Shown: positions 12,781 through 26,800 of the stretch, piece after piece | Layout: the number at the start of each line of letters is the position of its first letter | Position numbering within the stretch: position 1 is the first letter of the stretch | NCBI RefSeq assembly: GCF_020184175.1 | Contig: NC_065532.1 | Coordinates: forward strand, 30,132,001-30,196,000 | Reading direction: 5' to 3' | DNA: 64,000 nucleotides | Origin: Aphis gossypii | Lineage: Eukaryota; Arthropoda; Insecta; Hemiptera; Aphididae | Program-made: the position numbers and the translations under genes | The notes under the pieces: model-generated | Seen by the model: only the letters and a program-made list of their open reading frames with translations | What the model was told of the DNA's origin: nothing | Database searches by the model: none

Positions 12781-13043
12781 TAGGCGTGCGCAGATTTTGA
12801 CCGCAGGGGGGCCCTTAAAAAGGTTCGAACCAAAGATTCTTGCGTGATGATAACTGATTAATTAATAACTTTATCACATTATTTTATATTTATACTATTA
12901 GATTAAAATTGTCTTTACTTTTTTCATCTAAAAATGTTCACTATCTATAGTATAATATTAGATATCTATGCATTTATTAAAGGAAAAACCAGAGGCCACA
13001 ATGGGGGTCGTGGCCCACCCAGCCTACCCCGTGCGCACGCCTA
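12781..13043. mobile_element. Short TIR element (TAGGCGTGCGCA ends)
   Basis: Left end TAGGCGTGCGCA and right end TGCGCACGCCTA are perfect 12-bp inverted repeats 263 bp apart. The ends are GC-rich (GACCGCAGGGGGGCCC inside the left, GGGGGTCGTGGCCCACCC inside the right) and the core is AT-rich, a typical MITE profile. No clear target duplication was found. No coding capacity. Confidence 0.7.
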
Positions 13044-16000
13044 TTATGTATACATCATGTATGAGCATTAATATTTTGAATGAATTTGATACAAATAAAC
13101 AGAGTATCTACATTCTATAATAGTATGTTCTATGTAATATGTATCTATATTGAAATGTCATATTGGTCATATTTATGTAACAGTCCACTGTCCGCTTCAA
13201 AGTTAAAATATAAATAAAAACGATTTTAGACACGTCACATGTTTATAACTGCCTATTGACTATTTCATTTAATTTTCACTATGTTATAAATTCATAACAA
13301 ATAACAATCTAATATATTATATTGCCTATATTTGAACAAAATAACTACATCATAATATAATATTTATCTAGTATACCTGCAGGGCTTGTACAAAAATTAT
13401 GCAATATTAAATTAAACATTCGTTCTGCTTAAAATGTATATTGTATAATCTTATGATAAACATTATTCATAAGCTGTAGGAACTTTAATTACATAAAAAA
13501 ACTTTGAGTTAATGTAAAAAAAAAAAACATCAATATAGTTTAAAAAATAATTTAATTAACCATATAAATCCGTAAAATAAGTTAAAAACAAACTAACAAG
13601 AGTAAAAACTTTAACTTTTAAATTCGAGTTACACTCGAGCAACATTAGGTACTCAAAAATTCAATGCTATGTAAAAAAAAATATGTGTTTAAAAAGTAAG
13701 TATACCTGTATAGGTACTAGAAATACTTTTGGATAGTTTGAAGGTGGATGTTTAAAATTTCAAAATGCTGAAAACTCAATTCAAATTAACCTATGTCAAC
13801 GACACATTAGTATGTATAGCACACGGTGATGCGAAAGTTTATAAATTTGTTGATTTTAATAGTGATGTTGACATCAGTATTAAATTTGAGTTGATGTAAT
13901 AAAAAATATAACGTCTTAGACATTTCCGTAATTCTGTGTGCAAGAGCGTGTTGTTTAAAAATGTCTTATGGTGGAGGGGGGGGTGCAAACGAAAATTTCA
14001 AATTAATCTAACCGTGCGCCGGGACATTAAATAGTAAGAAAAGTTAATAATTCTAAATAGTAAAAATTAAAAAGGTATAAAACACGTCGAATGAGGAGTA
14101 CTGCGCCCCCTTAATAAACTCTGTCTGTATGTAATTATTTACATAGTGGCATAGACCAGATTATGTTTCAGCAGTAATTATCACGATTAGCTTAGGAATT
14201 TCAGGATGTAGCCTACTTTAATAATCTCGGATTTCATAATAACAAAGGTGATTTTCTTTGGAATTTATAGACCGTCTGTTAATATATCGATCCTATAATA
14301 AGTGTTGGGCGATGTTATATTATATTATATGATGTTATGACTTACAGTTATGTATTTTCGCATACCTATCAAGTCTTATATATAGTGTTAAATAACAATT
14401 TATAAAAGGTATAGGTAAATGGATTAACCAGCGTGCATTATACGTTAAATTTTAATATAATGTCGTACTTAAATCGATGTGAATAAAAAATGAATTAAAC
14501 GTTCGTAAATGGTTTAATGTTAACTGTTGAGTCTACTTTACTTATACAAACAATTTATTTTGGAGTACCTACCGAAATTATCCTCCTGATCCGGTCCATC
14601 TGTTCTCAGACTGTTTACCGCCTTGCCATAGTGCAGCTTATCCGAAGGAGTGATTTAGGGCCCTAGGGAGGTGCCGTGAAAACGATCAGATTTCATTTAA
14701 TTAAACTGTATTATATTACTAAATATAGCATTAGCATTGACTCGATAATTGTCATAAATTATTTCTTTTAGTTTTTTTGGATTGGTACTAATGGTACTGA
14801 ACTATACTATATAATAATAATTATAATACACAAGTTTCAAGTAGTTATACCAAGTAATTTTCTTACCATAATTACGACCTCGAAAGTTTCATAGACCCAT
14901 TAAGGTATATATATAAGGTAATACTGTTACCATTTGTTAGACTTATCATTAAACAATTTTGTCAATATTCATAAGATTATGAGTGCTGTTGCAAGTAAAG
15001 AAAATACAAAAATGTTCTTGTTTAGTTGTCAATTTAAAATAAGTATGATACACCCATTGCTTGTATAGTGGAAAATAAAAACTAAAACATCTAGAATAGA
15101 TGTAGGATTGGATTTTGGCTTAATTTGATTTGTTATATTCTATATTGACTGAATAAAAATGACAAATAAATTAAGAAAATCAATTATGTAATAGATGTAA
15201 CAATAATGATTGCTGAGTTACGGATCAATCAATAAATCGTAGTTTTTATCTAACGAGATAAAAAACAATAAAAAACGGGCCTAAATATTAAAATGAGTTG
15301 AAGCCGTGTGGTCTGAGTTCTGGATCCTTGTTCGCTTCTGTTTGAACGAAAGCACTTGGCGCTTTATATTTAGACGGAGTAGAATCAATTCATTAAACGA
15401 TTTAATTTTTTTGGTTTTGAACATTTGAACGTTTCTTATCCATTTTTCAACAAGCAGACTGGTTAAAATTGATTTAATACCCACAGACCACATAGTCGTG
15501 TATCACGCCATAATAAAACATAATATACATGAACACATTCGCTTATTTTCAAAGGTACATCGACATATTTTTATGGACGTCGATACGCGATATTTTAATT
15601 TTTAATCCGCTGATCGGAACGCAACACGTTTGTCTACACTTACAACTTATATTATAAGGTTACAAACTTGATTCCGTGCATTGAAAATACGATCAATCAA
15701 TACATTCCCTGTGGACTGCACAGTGGCACGGTAAAAAAAAGTGGAAGAAAAATATTTCGACTTGGAATGAACAACTACAAATCACATTACATATCACTTG
15801 CCGCCGAATTTAATTATTATACTTAATTAAAATTTTTCGTTAAACATTATATCATACATATATAATAAATAGAAATACAAATAAATAATGAAAAATCATC
15901 TCACATTACCTTCGCTCTCAAAAAAAAGCACAGTGCCCCCAGTCTACTTCATTATTCATAAATATTAATAACTTGTAGGAAAGTCGACTCGTTGAGTATG

Positions 16001-17954
16001 GGTATTGATAGATCTAGATTAGTTATTATACGAATCCGTAGAGTGATAAAAAAAAAAATCCGAACGATTATCATTCTCGGACGAGCTTTTAAACGTTTAT
16101 CCCATCACTCTCGCAGGATTTTCATCTATTAGTCACTTTATATATACGTCATATAGCCTATAGGGTCATGGGGTAGTAATAATGTATAATGATCGGCCGA
16201 TGCACTGCAATCCGAAATCGTGTATATATATATATGTATATACGATTTATAATGAGTCTATTTTCTACACAATATAATGATTCATATACATATGTATATA
16301 CTATAACACTGCCTAAAGTCTCGCGTAATGGAATTTCTCCGTCATTATAATTCATATTATATTTGCATAATAATATTATATATATACGTCTTTAACGAGT
16401 TCGGTGATTGCTATATTGCACGCGTGTTTATAATACGTATTCGCCGTTTGATGATCCGATATATAGGTACGACGGCGACACTACGGATTACAAATAACAC
16501 TATTTGGTTATATATATATACGTATACCTACGCCATATAATAATAATATGTATAGTATCCCACTGCATCGTATTATTATTATTATCGTGTTTGATGTCGT
16601 CTGACGTTTTGACGTTTATGGCGCGTTGTCAACTCCGACGTGATGGCCGTCGAACCGTATCACACGGTCGGTCGAAAGGTCGCACGACTCTAAACTATAA
16701 ACACTAATCAGTATAGTCGTCATCGTACTACATACGTTGTAGCAGGATGCCCCGCAAACCATCACCGCTAAATTATGTATAACTCAATATAATATTATAT
16801 TAAAATTAGAGTAAATATCATATATATTAGACTACGTCACCGCCGCCTAATACGCGAATAATAATAATGTTTATAATAATAATAATGTTTTATGATAATT
16901 GACTCAGAAATAATAATCGTAGCGTTTGGAAAAAAAAAAATTGTATAAATAATATGAAATTTATTCGACCGTTGACGTGGCCACGTCAAAATATCTTATT
17001 CATAAAACTATTTTTATACGCGAACGATTCCAGTGTATTTTAATAATTATTTCAAAGCGTAATTAACGCCCGTTTTTTATTTATAAAATAAAACAACCGA
17101 TACTCGCGTTCAAAGTAATTCGAGAAATCTATTACTTTTCTTATATACGGTATTATATCTCAAACGGATATTCGAGTAGCTACCCAATTATACGTTTTAC
17201 AATCAGCTATATCTATACACTTTTGTACAGACACATTAAACTTATTTTCCGGGAGCATCATTTTAATACTTTGTTTATGTTTATTTTAAGAAGGTAAAAA
17301 ATACCACTTTTTTTTAAAAAAAAAACATTTGAATAAAATATTAGCACCTACATTATTTCGTTTTTAATTATACATTGTATAATATATATATTGAGATTGA
17401 AATATTAATAATAATAGCAAAATAATAATAGTATCACTGAATCCGTATTATGTGCACGTACTTTTATATGCATAAGTAATTAGGTTAAATATAATCTAAT
17501 AAACCGATGAAAAATGATAACAAAATAACGGGATTTTGATAAATTGGTTTTCCACCTGTTTTTTTTTTCAACTTAAAACTGGCACAGTGGCGTATATATA
17601 CCGTATTATACCTATATATAGTACACTGCTGCTGCTGCTGCGTATTTATTTTTGACGTTATTAATATTAATATAATATATGTAATGAATACGTGGCGTAT
17701 AAATGTATAATACAGGGGGGGTACATATAATATTATCAATTATCCACAATTCACGTTGTTATTATTCGTGTACGCATAATATAATTTGTGGCGAGTTTAA
17801 TATTACGTATTTAATAAAGTGAAAACGTAATTTCATAAAAATGGCAAAATAAGTAAATAATATATGTAATTTAATTACATTGTATAGCTTAATGAAAATT
17901 CAACGGTAGGTATGCATTGAACTTTTAAATAAAATAAAAATACAACCAATAATA
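13044..17954. other. AT-rich intergenic stretch without a supported gene
   Basis: No coding exon, RNA gene or complete mobile element could be supported. There are scattered TA-rich runs (16220-16250, 16505-16530), a short CTG tract at 17629-17640 and a G-run at about 13973-13983. The overlapping open frames near 16158-16707 have low-complexity translations (runs of Ile/Tyr from TA repeats) and are not genes. Confidence 0.55.
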
Positions 17955-18184
17955 TTTATAAGTGTAGAAAATAATTTATTCTACAAAATATTGTCGTACA
18001 GACTTGAAATACAATACATTATTATGTATTTTGATAAATAAATAAATTAATAAATTAATATCTATAAATGTATATAATATATATATATATAAATACATAA
18101 ATATATTCATATCATAAATAAATTAATAAATAGTGAAAATATCTTAACACTTAATCAGCCATTGAGTACGGTTGAACTCCACTT
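17955..18184 (-). other. Possible 3' UTR terminal exon of the downstream-reading secreted TULIP-like gene
   Basis: On the minus strand a good acceptor (pyrimidine run, then TTTTTCAG) precedes AAGTGGAGTTCAACC at 18184. The stretch ends near a minus-strand AATAAA (plus 17975-17980). Just after the stop codon of the gene ending at 20742 there is a possible donor (TAG|GTGTGT), so this may be a spliced 3' UTR exon. If instead joined directly to an upstream phase-0 donor it would add nine codons and a stop. Transcript data are needed; the alternative is that the 3' UTR simply continues to about 20430. Confidence 0.25.
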
Positions 18185-19290
18185 CTGAAAAACAAAAAAA
18201 ATAAAAAAATTACAATACATTTTCATTTTATGATTTTATCCTGATATTGTGCTATATCGTTTTATAGATCATTTTTTTTTTATCACACCTTAGTCTTTAC
18301 AAGGTGTTAACGGTTTCCTAGTAAATAATAAAGCAATCATCTATTTCAGAGTGTATGTATAATATTGTTACGTCCCTTTTAAGTATGGATTTTATTCTCA
18401 CGAATTTATTATTATCATCGTAATAGTAAAAAAATCTAAAAGTTTTTGTATTGAACGTCGACACCCGAAACGCTGTATATAAAAACCAACAAACCCGTAT
18501 TTAAGAAGTACCCCTATATTATTTAAACTATATTTACGTACATATGTGTCGCATGCGGGAAAAAAGAGAAAAAATATTTTAGTTCAACGTAAACCGTCAA
18601 ACCGACAATATAATTTTATTATATTATTATAATAATATCTTGTATGCTAATATTATGGAGTGACAACGGAAAATTGATAATATTAATTTATAATACTGAC
18701 AGTGAAGAAAATACTTTAACTATAATCTTCGGATTAATTTAAATTAGAATTAAAACATATAGCTGTTTTAAGTATTTAATAAATTATGGTAAACATACGC
18801 GTTTTAAGAATATAATTTATAGTGAACAATTGCCGTATAAGGGTGAAAATATGATTGTATAGTCACTAATTCACTATATACACTACTCTCGGCAGCCGAT
18901 GTTCATTATTTTATAATATACTATTGTGTTGTACTTATATTTCGGGAGCTACACGTGTGCCATAAACACGATTTTAAGGCGACTGCCTATCGGCATGACT
19001 ATCGGTGGTTCATAATATTATATACAGAGATAATTACTTTGTCGAAGAACACTCATTATTTCAAAAACTACCTATCAATTGTTTGAAAATATTTTTTATC
19101 ATTATTATTTTTTTTACTGTTTTAATTTCTCGAATAATAACGTACATTATATATTATTTTGTACGACTCTCTGCTTACTACGATTTAACTTACAATAATA
19201 TTGTTGTACAAATAAATTCATATTAAATATAATTTTACTATTAATAATCAATATTATATTAATTGTATTATATATTATTATACAATATAC

Positions 19291-19350
19291 ATACTACTAC
19301 TACTACTACTACTACTGCTACTACAACTACTACACTACTACTACATACAT
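19291..19350. repeat. (CTA)n imperfect microsatellite
   Basis: About 18 CTA units with a few interruptions (CTG, CAA, short gaps). No coding context. Confidence 0.9.
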
Positions 19351-20337
19351 ACGTAACTATATAAAATTTGATGCAATGATTCTTTTCTACTCTATAACTG
19401 TGTGTAATGGTTGGAAAATCGAGGTTGCGTAGTACATTTAAAATTGTGTTATCAGAGTATTTGATAATTTCACGTTAAATAATCAACTATATAAATACGT
19501 TCTGTCTTCTAGTGATCAACCTTATATAAATGACTTAGACCGCTGCGTTTTCCCGCCCTCTATAATCTTTATATGATGCTATAGCACAGTAATGCTATAT
19601 ACCTGAAACTCTTTTAAGAGGTCTGAGACTGTATATTTTAAAGGGCGCTAATACAATTTGTGACAAAACTCTATTGTCTTAACGTAAATGTTGTTATCGA
19701 CGGTTTATTGGTTATGGCACATTCCTCTATAGATCTGATTAGTTTATTTTACCCTGCATAATACAACTTCCCAAAAACATTTCACAGCGCTTTTATTAAA
19801 CATATTTATGTGCCATGATAAATATAACTAACATATTATATTATAATTTATTTATTGAACCGCAGAAGGCATTATAATATGTACCAGAATAATTACATTT
19901 TTTGTCATGTTTTCTGGGTTGTGCAATTAGTAACACTATTTCCTCAACGGTGCTTGATATACTTTATTATACGATATAGTGGCAATTTAAAAATAGTATT
20001 ATTCAGAACTGGTGGATTAACTATTTATGTAGACATGTATAGTACATTTATAGGAAAATTGTGCTTTGAGTAAAAACTCAAATGTGTGTTAATGTTAATA
20101 GGTACACAAGTAATGTAAACTATAAATACAGTTATATAATAATGGGGTCTATACTGTGTACAAATATATGTTTAGAAATTATTGAATCTGAAAAATTCTG
20201 CTAAGTGTACCGACAATACAGTAAATAGAAACATACATAAAACTGTACCCTAAACTGTGGGGTACGTGACGATGATCACATTAAAAAGTTGCATTAATAG
20301 GTAATTGGTATTATAATACATATTGTAAATATTGTAT

Positions 20338-20470
20338 AGTGAGACCTCCACTAACGAACATCTCCCAAGTCCCTATAGCAGACAGGTTTTTTTTAGTAGC
20401 GGGGACATTTTCATTACTTTTTTATTTTCAATAGGGAAGCCTCCGAATAGTGGACACATATTTTAATCTT
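20338..20470. mobile_element. Degraded pogo/Tigger-like terminal fragment
   Basis: The phrases GTGAGACCTCCACTAACGAA and GCCTCCGAATAGTGGACAC resemble the CAGTGRAACCTCCACTAACGGACA ends of pogo/Tigger-type elements, here in direct rather than inverted order. No full element, target duplication or transposase is visible. Tentative. Confidence 0.35.
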
Positions 20471-20741
20471 AATCTAAAAATAACGACAAAACGTCGACAG
20501 AAAAATGCGCTCTTTTTCTAGTATAATAACGACTACGAATCCGTTCAAAAACAAATTATTATAATATTTACACTAAATTGTGTAAATTATATGCATTCCT
20601 TTTTTTTTTTTTTTATACGTTTTTTTTTCAATTTATAGGGTTGACCTTTTAAACTTATATAAAATATAATAATATATAATATATAATATAATCATCACAG
20701 TACCGTCGCGAAACACGTCGCGTGGTCGTACAACACACCTA

Positions 20742-20897
20742 CTATGGTTTAGAGGCCGCGGATTTATTCGGGACCGGTTGCAACATGGACTTCGTGGCGT
20801 ACGTCAGTTTCTGCGACACGAGGTGGGCGATCATGTTGGACCGTCTCCACACGTACTCCCTAGTCTTGTCGTGGTCGTCCTGGCTGTCAATCTGCAG
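20742..20897 (-). CDS. Coding exon 7 (last): C-terminal helix of the TULIP-like domain
   Basis: Acceptor GGTTTTAG followed by CTGCAGATTGAC in phase 0. It encodes 51 residues (625-675): an acidic opener LQIDSQDDHDK, then an amphipathic helix REYVWRRSNMIAHLVSQKL, in the position of the C-terminal helix of group 7 allergens, and a short polar tail ending SKP before TAG. Nearly every codon ends in G or C. The stop is followed at once by a second TAG and a GTGTGT that could serve as a 3' UTR donor. Confidence 0.85.
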   Translation of the reverse strand: MQIDSQDDHDKTREYVWRRSNMIAHLVSQKLTYATKSMLQPVPNKSAASKP

Positions 20898-23800
20898 CTA
20901 AAACCGTTAAGCATTAACGTTCGGCAAAAAACGTCTCGTTTGGGCCCCTAAAGACGCTATAATACTGACAAAGCACGCGCCCGCCAACCATTCACCGCAT
21001 GCAAGAGTTATGGCCACTAGTTGCTTCCTCGACTACGGTTCTGTTGTTGTATTATTTACTATACCGCCGTTATTATTATATATTACGTTATTAACGTGGC
21101 AACGAAAAACTTGATATACGCTCACATATATTTTGGTCACGAAAATCTGCTGCACGATATCTCTGTACCATAATATTATAACTGGACTTGTGCACCGTAA
21201 AGTGTATGGAAAAAAAAAAAGTGATAATTCTCATTAAAATATTACATTTGTGTGCGCAAAGCCCTCTGATGATATGATAGCGTGCATCAGGTTTTATTTT
21301 CGTAAAAGGGGGTGCGTTAAAATTTTATTAATAATAATTAATTATAATAATATTATCTTTAATGATAACATCCAACAATGAATTTAAATTTTTTAGAAAG
21401 TAATTAATTATTCGATTTTGACGGGTTTTAAAATATGATGAGTTCTATTTAACACGCGCAGGTACCGTTAAATGTTAAAAAAACGTAATCGTTTCTGATA
21501 TATGTATGTGTTTACTGTTTCCACTGCTTAATTATAAAAACGAAGATCTGATTGTCATTTCGTAAAACTATATAGCAGTGGGTCCGCGTTGCATGTTGCA
21601 TAGTTAAATATTACTACGGGTTTTTAATATTATTGTGAACCGAGTCATATCGTAGAACGTTCATACACGAAATAAAACAATAAAATCCGTATTTTCTAGA
21701 CACGCGCGTGGAAAAACCTTCAACGGTCAAATCCCGTCCCGCAAATAACTTGATATTGATTAGTGTGTGTAGCCCGTCACCGTAGTTAAATATAATATAG
21801 GTACTTATAATGTAATATTATTGAACATATAAATGACATTAATGGTGTTATGTTAAATTATTATTCGTCTGTCGGAAAATATTGTCGTGTACTTGTTTCG
21901 GTTGGTGGACGCGGATGGAGTGTAACGTGGCCGCGCCGCCGGTAAGCACTCGCAAGTTAAGTCGGCCGACCAGTTCGCCTGTGGTGGCTGTCGCCGATCT
22001 CAGCTCCTTTTTGGCACCTCGTCCAAACTATGACAACACAAGAAAAACCGAATTAATAAACTACTAAGACATTTCACGACGATACAATATTATAATAAAT
22101 TATAATTATTTTAATACACTTTAATTTATTAATTGAAAAATCAGTAACTTCGGTTCATGACATTGTATTGAAATTATTTTAACGCAATATAATATGTGAT
22201 TTAATGGTGGCTTTATTTTTATCAAAATTTCCACAAAAATAAGTAAAATGTCTAAAAGAGGATACCGATTTTTCAATCAATCGAAAAATTGTTCATCATA
22301 AAAGTTTAAAACCATAGCCGCATGATTACGTATTACGCTATATGTTATTATTAGTAGTTGATTGAATGTATAATATATATATATAACTATATAAATCGTA
22401 CACACATTATAATAGGTATAGGGCTTGGAACAGAGCGGAGCACGCATGATTTACGTAGGCGACTATACATTTCGGATAATCTTATAACGCAATAAGTTCT
22501 TTTCTCTATTTGTCACTCACCTACTTTGAATGCTATTTTTAAGATTCATAGCTTTAGGTGCAGTGTTCTATATTTATACACTTTTCAGATTTAAAAATAA
22601 TTAAGCATATTTTGTAGAAAAAACGAGTACCTAAGTATTTTTTTGTCAACTTGACGTGAATTTAAAATATTAAAATAACCCATCAAAAATATATATATTG
22701 AAAGTCACGATATTTTCAGCGACATTGTTCGCCAACTGTCAACCTGACATAAAATCCCATATTTTTCGGCTAATACACGAGTATATCAAACGCAAGATTA
22801 TAATAATACAGCGTCGGCGCATTTATAAGAGTTAATAAAGCACTGTAACTGTATGAAAACCTAATTTAATGCTTCAACTATCGACGAAATTTGTATTTGA
22901 AGGAGGGGAAAAGAGGCAGAAGTCGCTCATTGTCGTGAAATCTACGATTTAAAAAAGCTAACTGAAAAACAGAGGGTTTCGATATGCTCGGCTTTTTCGT
23001 ACAAATTGCAAAATTGCATCGGCCATGAGTTCTGCAGCATATATAATATTATGTAACTATGTAAGTAAACACAATATAACGCATTTACCTAATCCGACCT
23101 AGCTGTACTACAATAGTATGTATTTTCATATACTTACTTAAGTTGTAATAATTAAATACGTATAGCGAATATAGATAATAATAAATGAAATGCATTTATT
23201 GTACTATATTTACCATATAGTCACTATCATATTCAGATTGTGGTTAATATTATGTAATATATTATAATAAGAATAATTGTGTACAGAACGTTTTATTAGA
23301 TCTCTTCAAAGAGACATAACAATAATATAAGCAGCTATAGTATAACGTAAATATATATGTAATAGGTACCTAGTAGGCATATATAATTTAATTATCTATC
23401 AAAATTTATGTAAATTCAAACGACGTTTGTAACAAAATTACTCTGTACGCGGAGTTCTGAGCTAATAGAAATTTAACATCATGGAACGGTTCGTTGTTTT
23501 GACGTGCACAATATTATATAAAACAAAACTTATTAGGTATTTATTCGTACAACGATGCTGCAGTACACATAATAATAAATATATTATGTATACAGTATAC
23601 TGCACAAGTCCGGCGAGGTAAAACTCTAAAGAAATATAAAATATATGAATTTCTGATATTGCAGTAGCATCATAAGGTCTGTAACATAGCTCGTTAACGA
23701 AAACACGCACTTCGGTCGCTATGCGGTGGCGACGGCGGCGGTGGCGGTGCTAAGATTTATGATCTAAAAAGTATCAGACCTGAAACGCTTTATCCGGCGT

Positions 23801-26800
23801 ATCACCCGCAACGCAATTTACACCAAAGCCGGCGCGCCGTAAAATTCTTGCGTTTTTTCTCCCTCAGGATTTTATTATTTTTTTTTTCCTTCCCAAATAA
23901 TTCAGTTCATTTAGGCACACGTAGAACTTTTTAACCGAACCCTACACTCTTCCACGCGTATTATAATATAATATTAGTAACACATCAAGTATAATGTTAC
24001 GATGTAAAATAAAGTGTTTTATAATACTGAAGTTCAAAAATCGGGTAACTATAGTTAAATATTGCGACACGCCGATTATCGCTTGTCAATAGGTATAAAA
24101 ATTAATATCGCGGCATTCAGAAAATATGACGTATGATGTAACATCTGTTATAATTATGTCGAATTTTATAGACCATCAATTTTTTGTTTAACTTTGCTAA
24201 ATATATTACCGGCTAACACTACATTATATATTATAATATACCTAACTTATAAAAATAAAATACTATACTTTTTAAAATATTAAAAACATATAATAATATA
24301 GGTTAAAATATTTTATTTATTAAAAAGCATGCGCTTTAAATAGTTTGTTTCGTTTTTAAAAACTTTTTTTTACTTTGTTTTCTTTTAACCAAAAAAAAAA
24401 AAAAATATATAGTTTTTTAATATTTCACAAAACCGTCTTAAATAATATTTTATACAGCCATTTTATAAGCAGTATAAAAAATAATAAAATTGGTTCTTAA
24501 TTTCCTACCACTTTATTTTTAAAAAGAAAAAAACTTTTAAAAAGTAATAAGTATTATAGTTTGAAGTAAATAATAATATATTATTCTTATTTGCGCAATA
24601 TTTCAATATAATAATACTAATATTATACTTTATTTATTTATAAAAAAAATACTATAAAGTAAGGATTTCCAGAGTGATTCACTATATGTGCAATATAGCG
24701 ATTATTTCATAAGATTATATTTTGAAGTGTAGTTAGTGAATTGCTTCCTCTTTAAGTTAATCATGTAAACATACTTTTTTTATAGTGTATAAAAATGTAT
24801 TTATTGTATTAGTTTGTAAATATCTTATTTAAATAAAAATAAAAAATAAAGATTATATTTTATGTAATTTAATTAGTCTTGTTAGTATGGAAACATCTTG
24901 AATAATAAAAATATTTGTAATAGTGTTACCCTTCTAATTGAGTATTTTATCGATAAACGAACTTTATATTTCAAATTATTATACCAACCAAAAATATAAA
25001 TTATTTTAAATCATTCTAAAAGAAGATAATTTTCCAAATAATGTTTTGTCTACACAGATTACGAATGTTGGATTAATAATAAATTAATACAGAATTATCG
25101 TTCAAATATCAAAAGTCAATAACAATCAATATTATAATATGCTCTATTTATTTTCGTGGGTTTCTGTTCCTTTCTCTAAAAAAAAACTACTACTGGAAAC
25201 ACTAGATGAGGAGCGTCTCAAAACATTATTGTGCATCGAGAAGCATACATTTTCATTTCAATTATGTCCACATAAATGTGTCGTGTAATTATTTTTTATT
25301 TTTTTCATGCATAAATGGGAAGTGGGAACGTGTCCACTATGACAGTGGTGCAGAATAGCCATGATGAATTCTAACTCCATGTACGTAAAGCTCATTCAAT
25401 ATACATCACGCACGTATTACGGACACAGAGTACTGATAAATGAAAATGGATAATATTTTTATTGTTACGAAACTAAAAAAATATGCAAAACATGTCTGTA
25501 GCAGCCAGCACGCTTCGCCTCCGATATGTATTTTCGCATTTACTGATATATTAATAATTATTATTATTATTTAAATAATAGTGTGTAAAATTATTAAAAG
25601 TAACATAACTTTGGCACTTATGTAAATTTCAAATAATAAAATATTTTTTTAAATGACATTCGTAAAAGAGAAAAAATCGTTAAAAAAGTGTAGAACAGAA
25701 ATAAAAAAAAATTAATTTAAAATGCCAAATATGCGGCGTATTTCATAGAATAGTATACATTTTTTTTCTAACCACATGTGAATTTATTGAATGCTAAACA
25801 AAAAACACCCGTCAATGGAGGAAAAAATAATCAAACTACGGCGAAATCGATTGACACGTGATTGATATTTATTTTGAACATTTAAGTAGCCTATTCTGTT
25901 CTTTTGCCTTTACATATAGACCGTATTTAAATATAGTACTTGCATATTATGCACATACACATTTACGGTTGCTTGAGTTTAGAATCGAAGTTTGAAATAA
26001 TGTTATTGGACCGGAAAATTGGAAAAAATAAAATCAAAGTCGTAATTCAATTGTGTTTATATTTTAATTATATTGCCAAAACGTGAAGTCGATATAGTAA
26101 CAATAAAGGCACTGATTATTATTTATGACTGATACGATAGCTATACACTTAATAGTATTACGATGATCTGAATATCATTATAAATTCTATGGATGTATCA
26201 TTCTCTTGAAAATTCACAATATACTTTACTAGTAAGTACACGTGAATCCGCGGTTATTAAAGATTTACCTATCTACGTACTTATATGAAATAAACATAGT
26301 ATTAAAGTTATTTTCATCGCATTCAAGAGGAAAACTCAGTGCATAAATAATATCAATTTGGTGTTAATTTTTCTTTTTGTTGTTGTGGGAGGTAGGAGAT
26401 TTAAAAATCTTACCTATTGTATAGTAGAAGAGTTGATGACGCTCTCTAACCCCTTAAATAATTTAGGTACCATTAATAAATCTATATATTATTATGTAAT
26501 AATGTAACCAAATAGGCAAGTCTTTGAAGCTTTGTAGGATATATGTAAAATAATGTATTAAGTTAGTATCTACTATTCCTTTTATAAAGTATATAACTTA
26601 AAATGTATCTAATATATATATATATAATATATTATATATACGTGTAAGTTTGTATTAACTAGTTAAAAAGTCAATTTTTTTATGCTTTTAAACTCGACTA
26701 GTTAAGTAGGTAAGTTAATTATCTAATGAACTCAGTAGCTTAATTAGATTAATTGTCCGTTGTAATTACTTAGCTTATTTTAAATTTTAAGTTAAAGTTA

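Larger units (their letters stand above)
18185..20741. other. Region 3' of the TULIP-like gene: no coding exon seen
   Basis: AT-rich DNA containing the CTA microsatellite and a transposon-like fragment. It holds the true 3' UTR of the minus-strand gene ending at 20742, either as contiguous UTR (nearest minus-strand AATAAA around plus 20429) or as a 3' UTR intron. The open frames at 19005-19226 and 19855-20073 on the plus strand are unrecognisable and low-complexity. Confidence 0.5.

Noticed and set aside
19291..19350. Trinucleotide array as a possible CRISPR or satellite
   Set aside because: Plain (CTA)n microsatellite; no spacer structure and eukaryotic context.
19540..19660. CCCGCCCTC ... 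AAGGGCGC pair as element ends
   Set aside because: Match too short and no flanking duplication.
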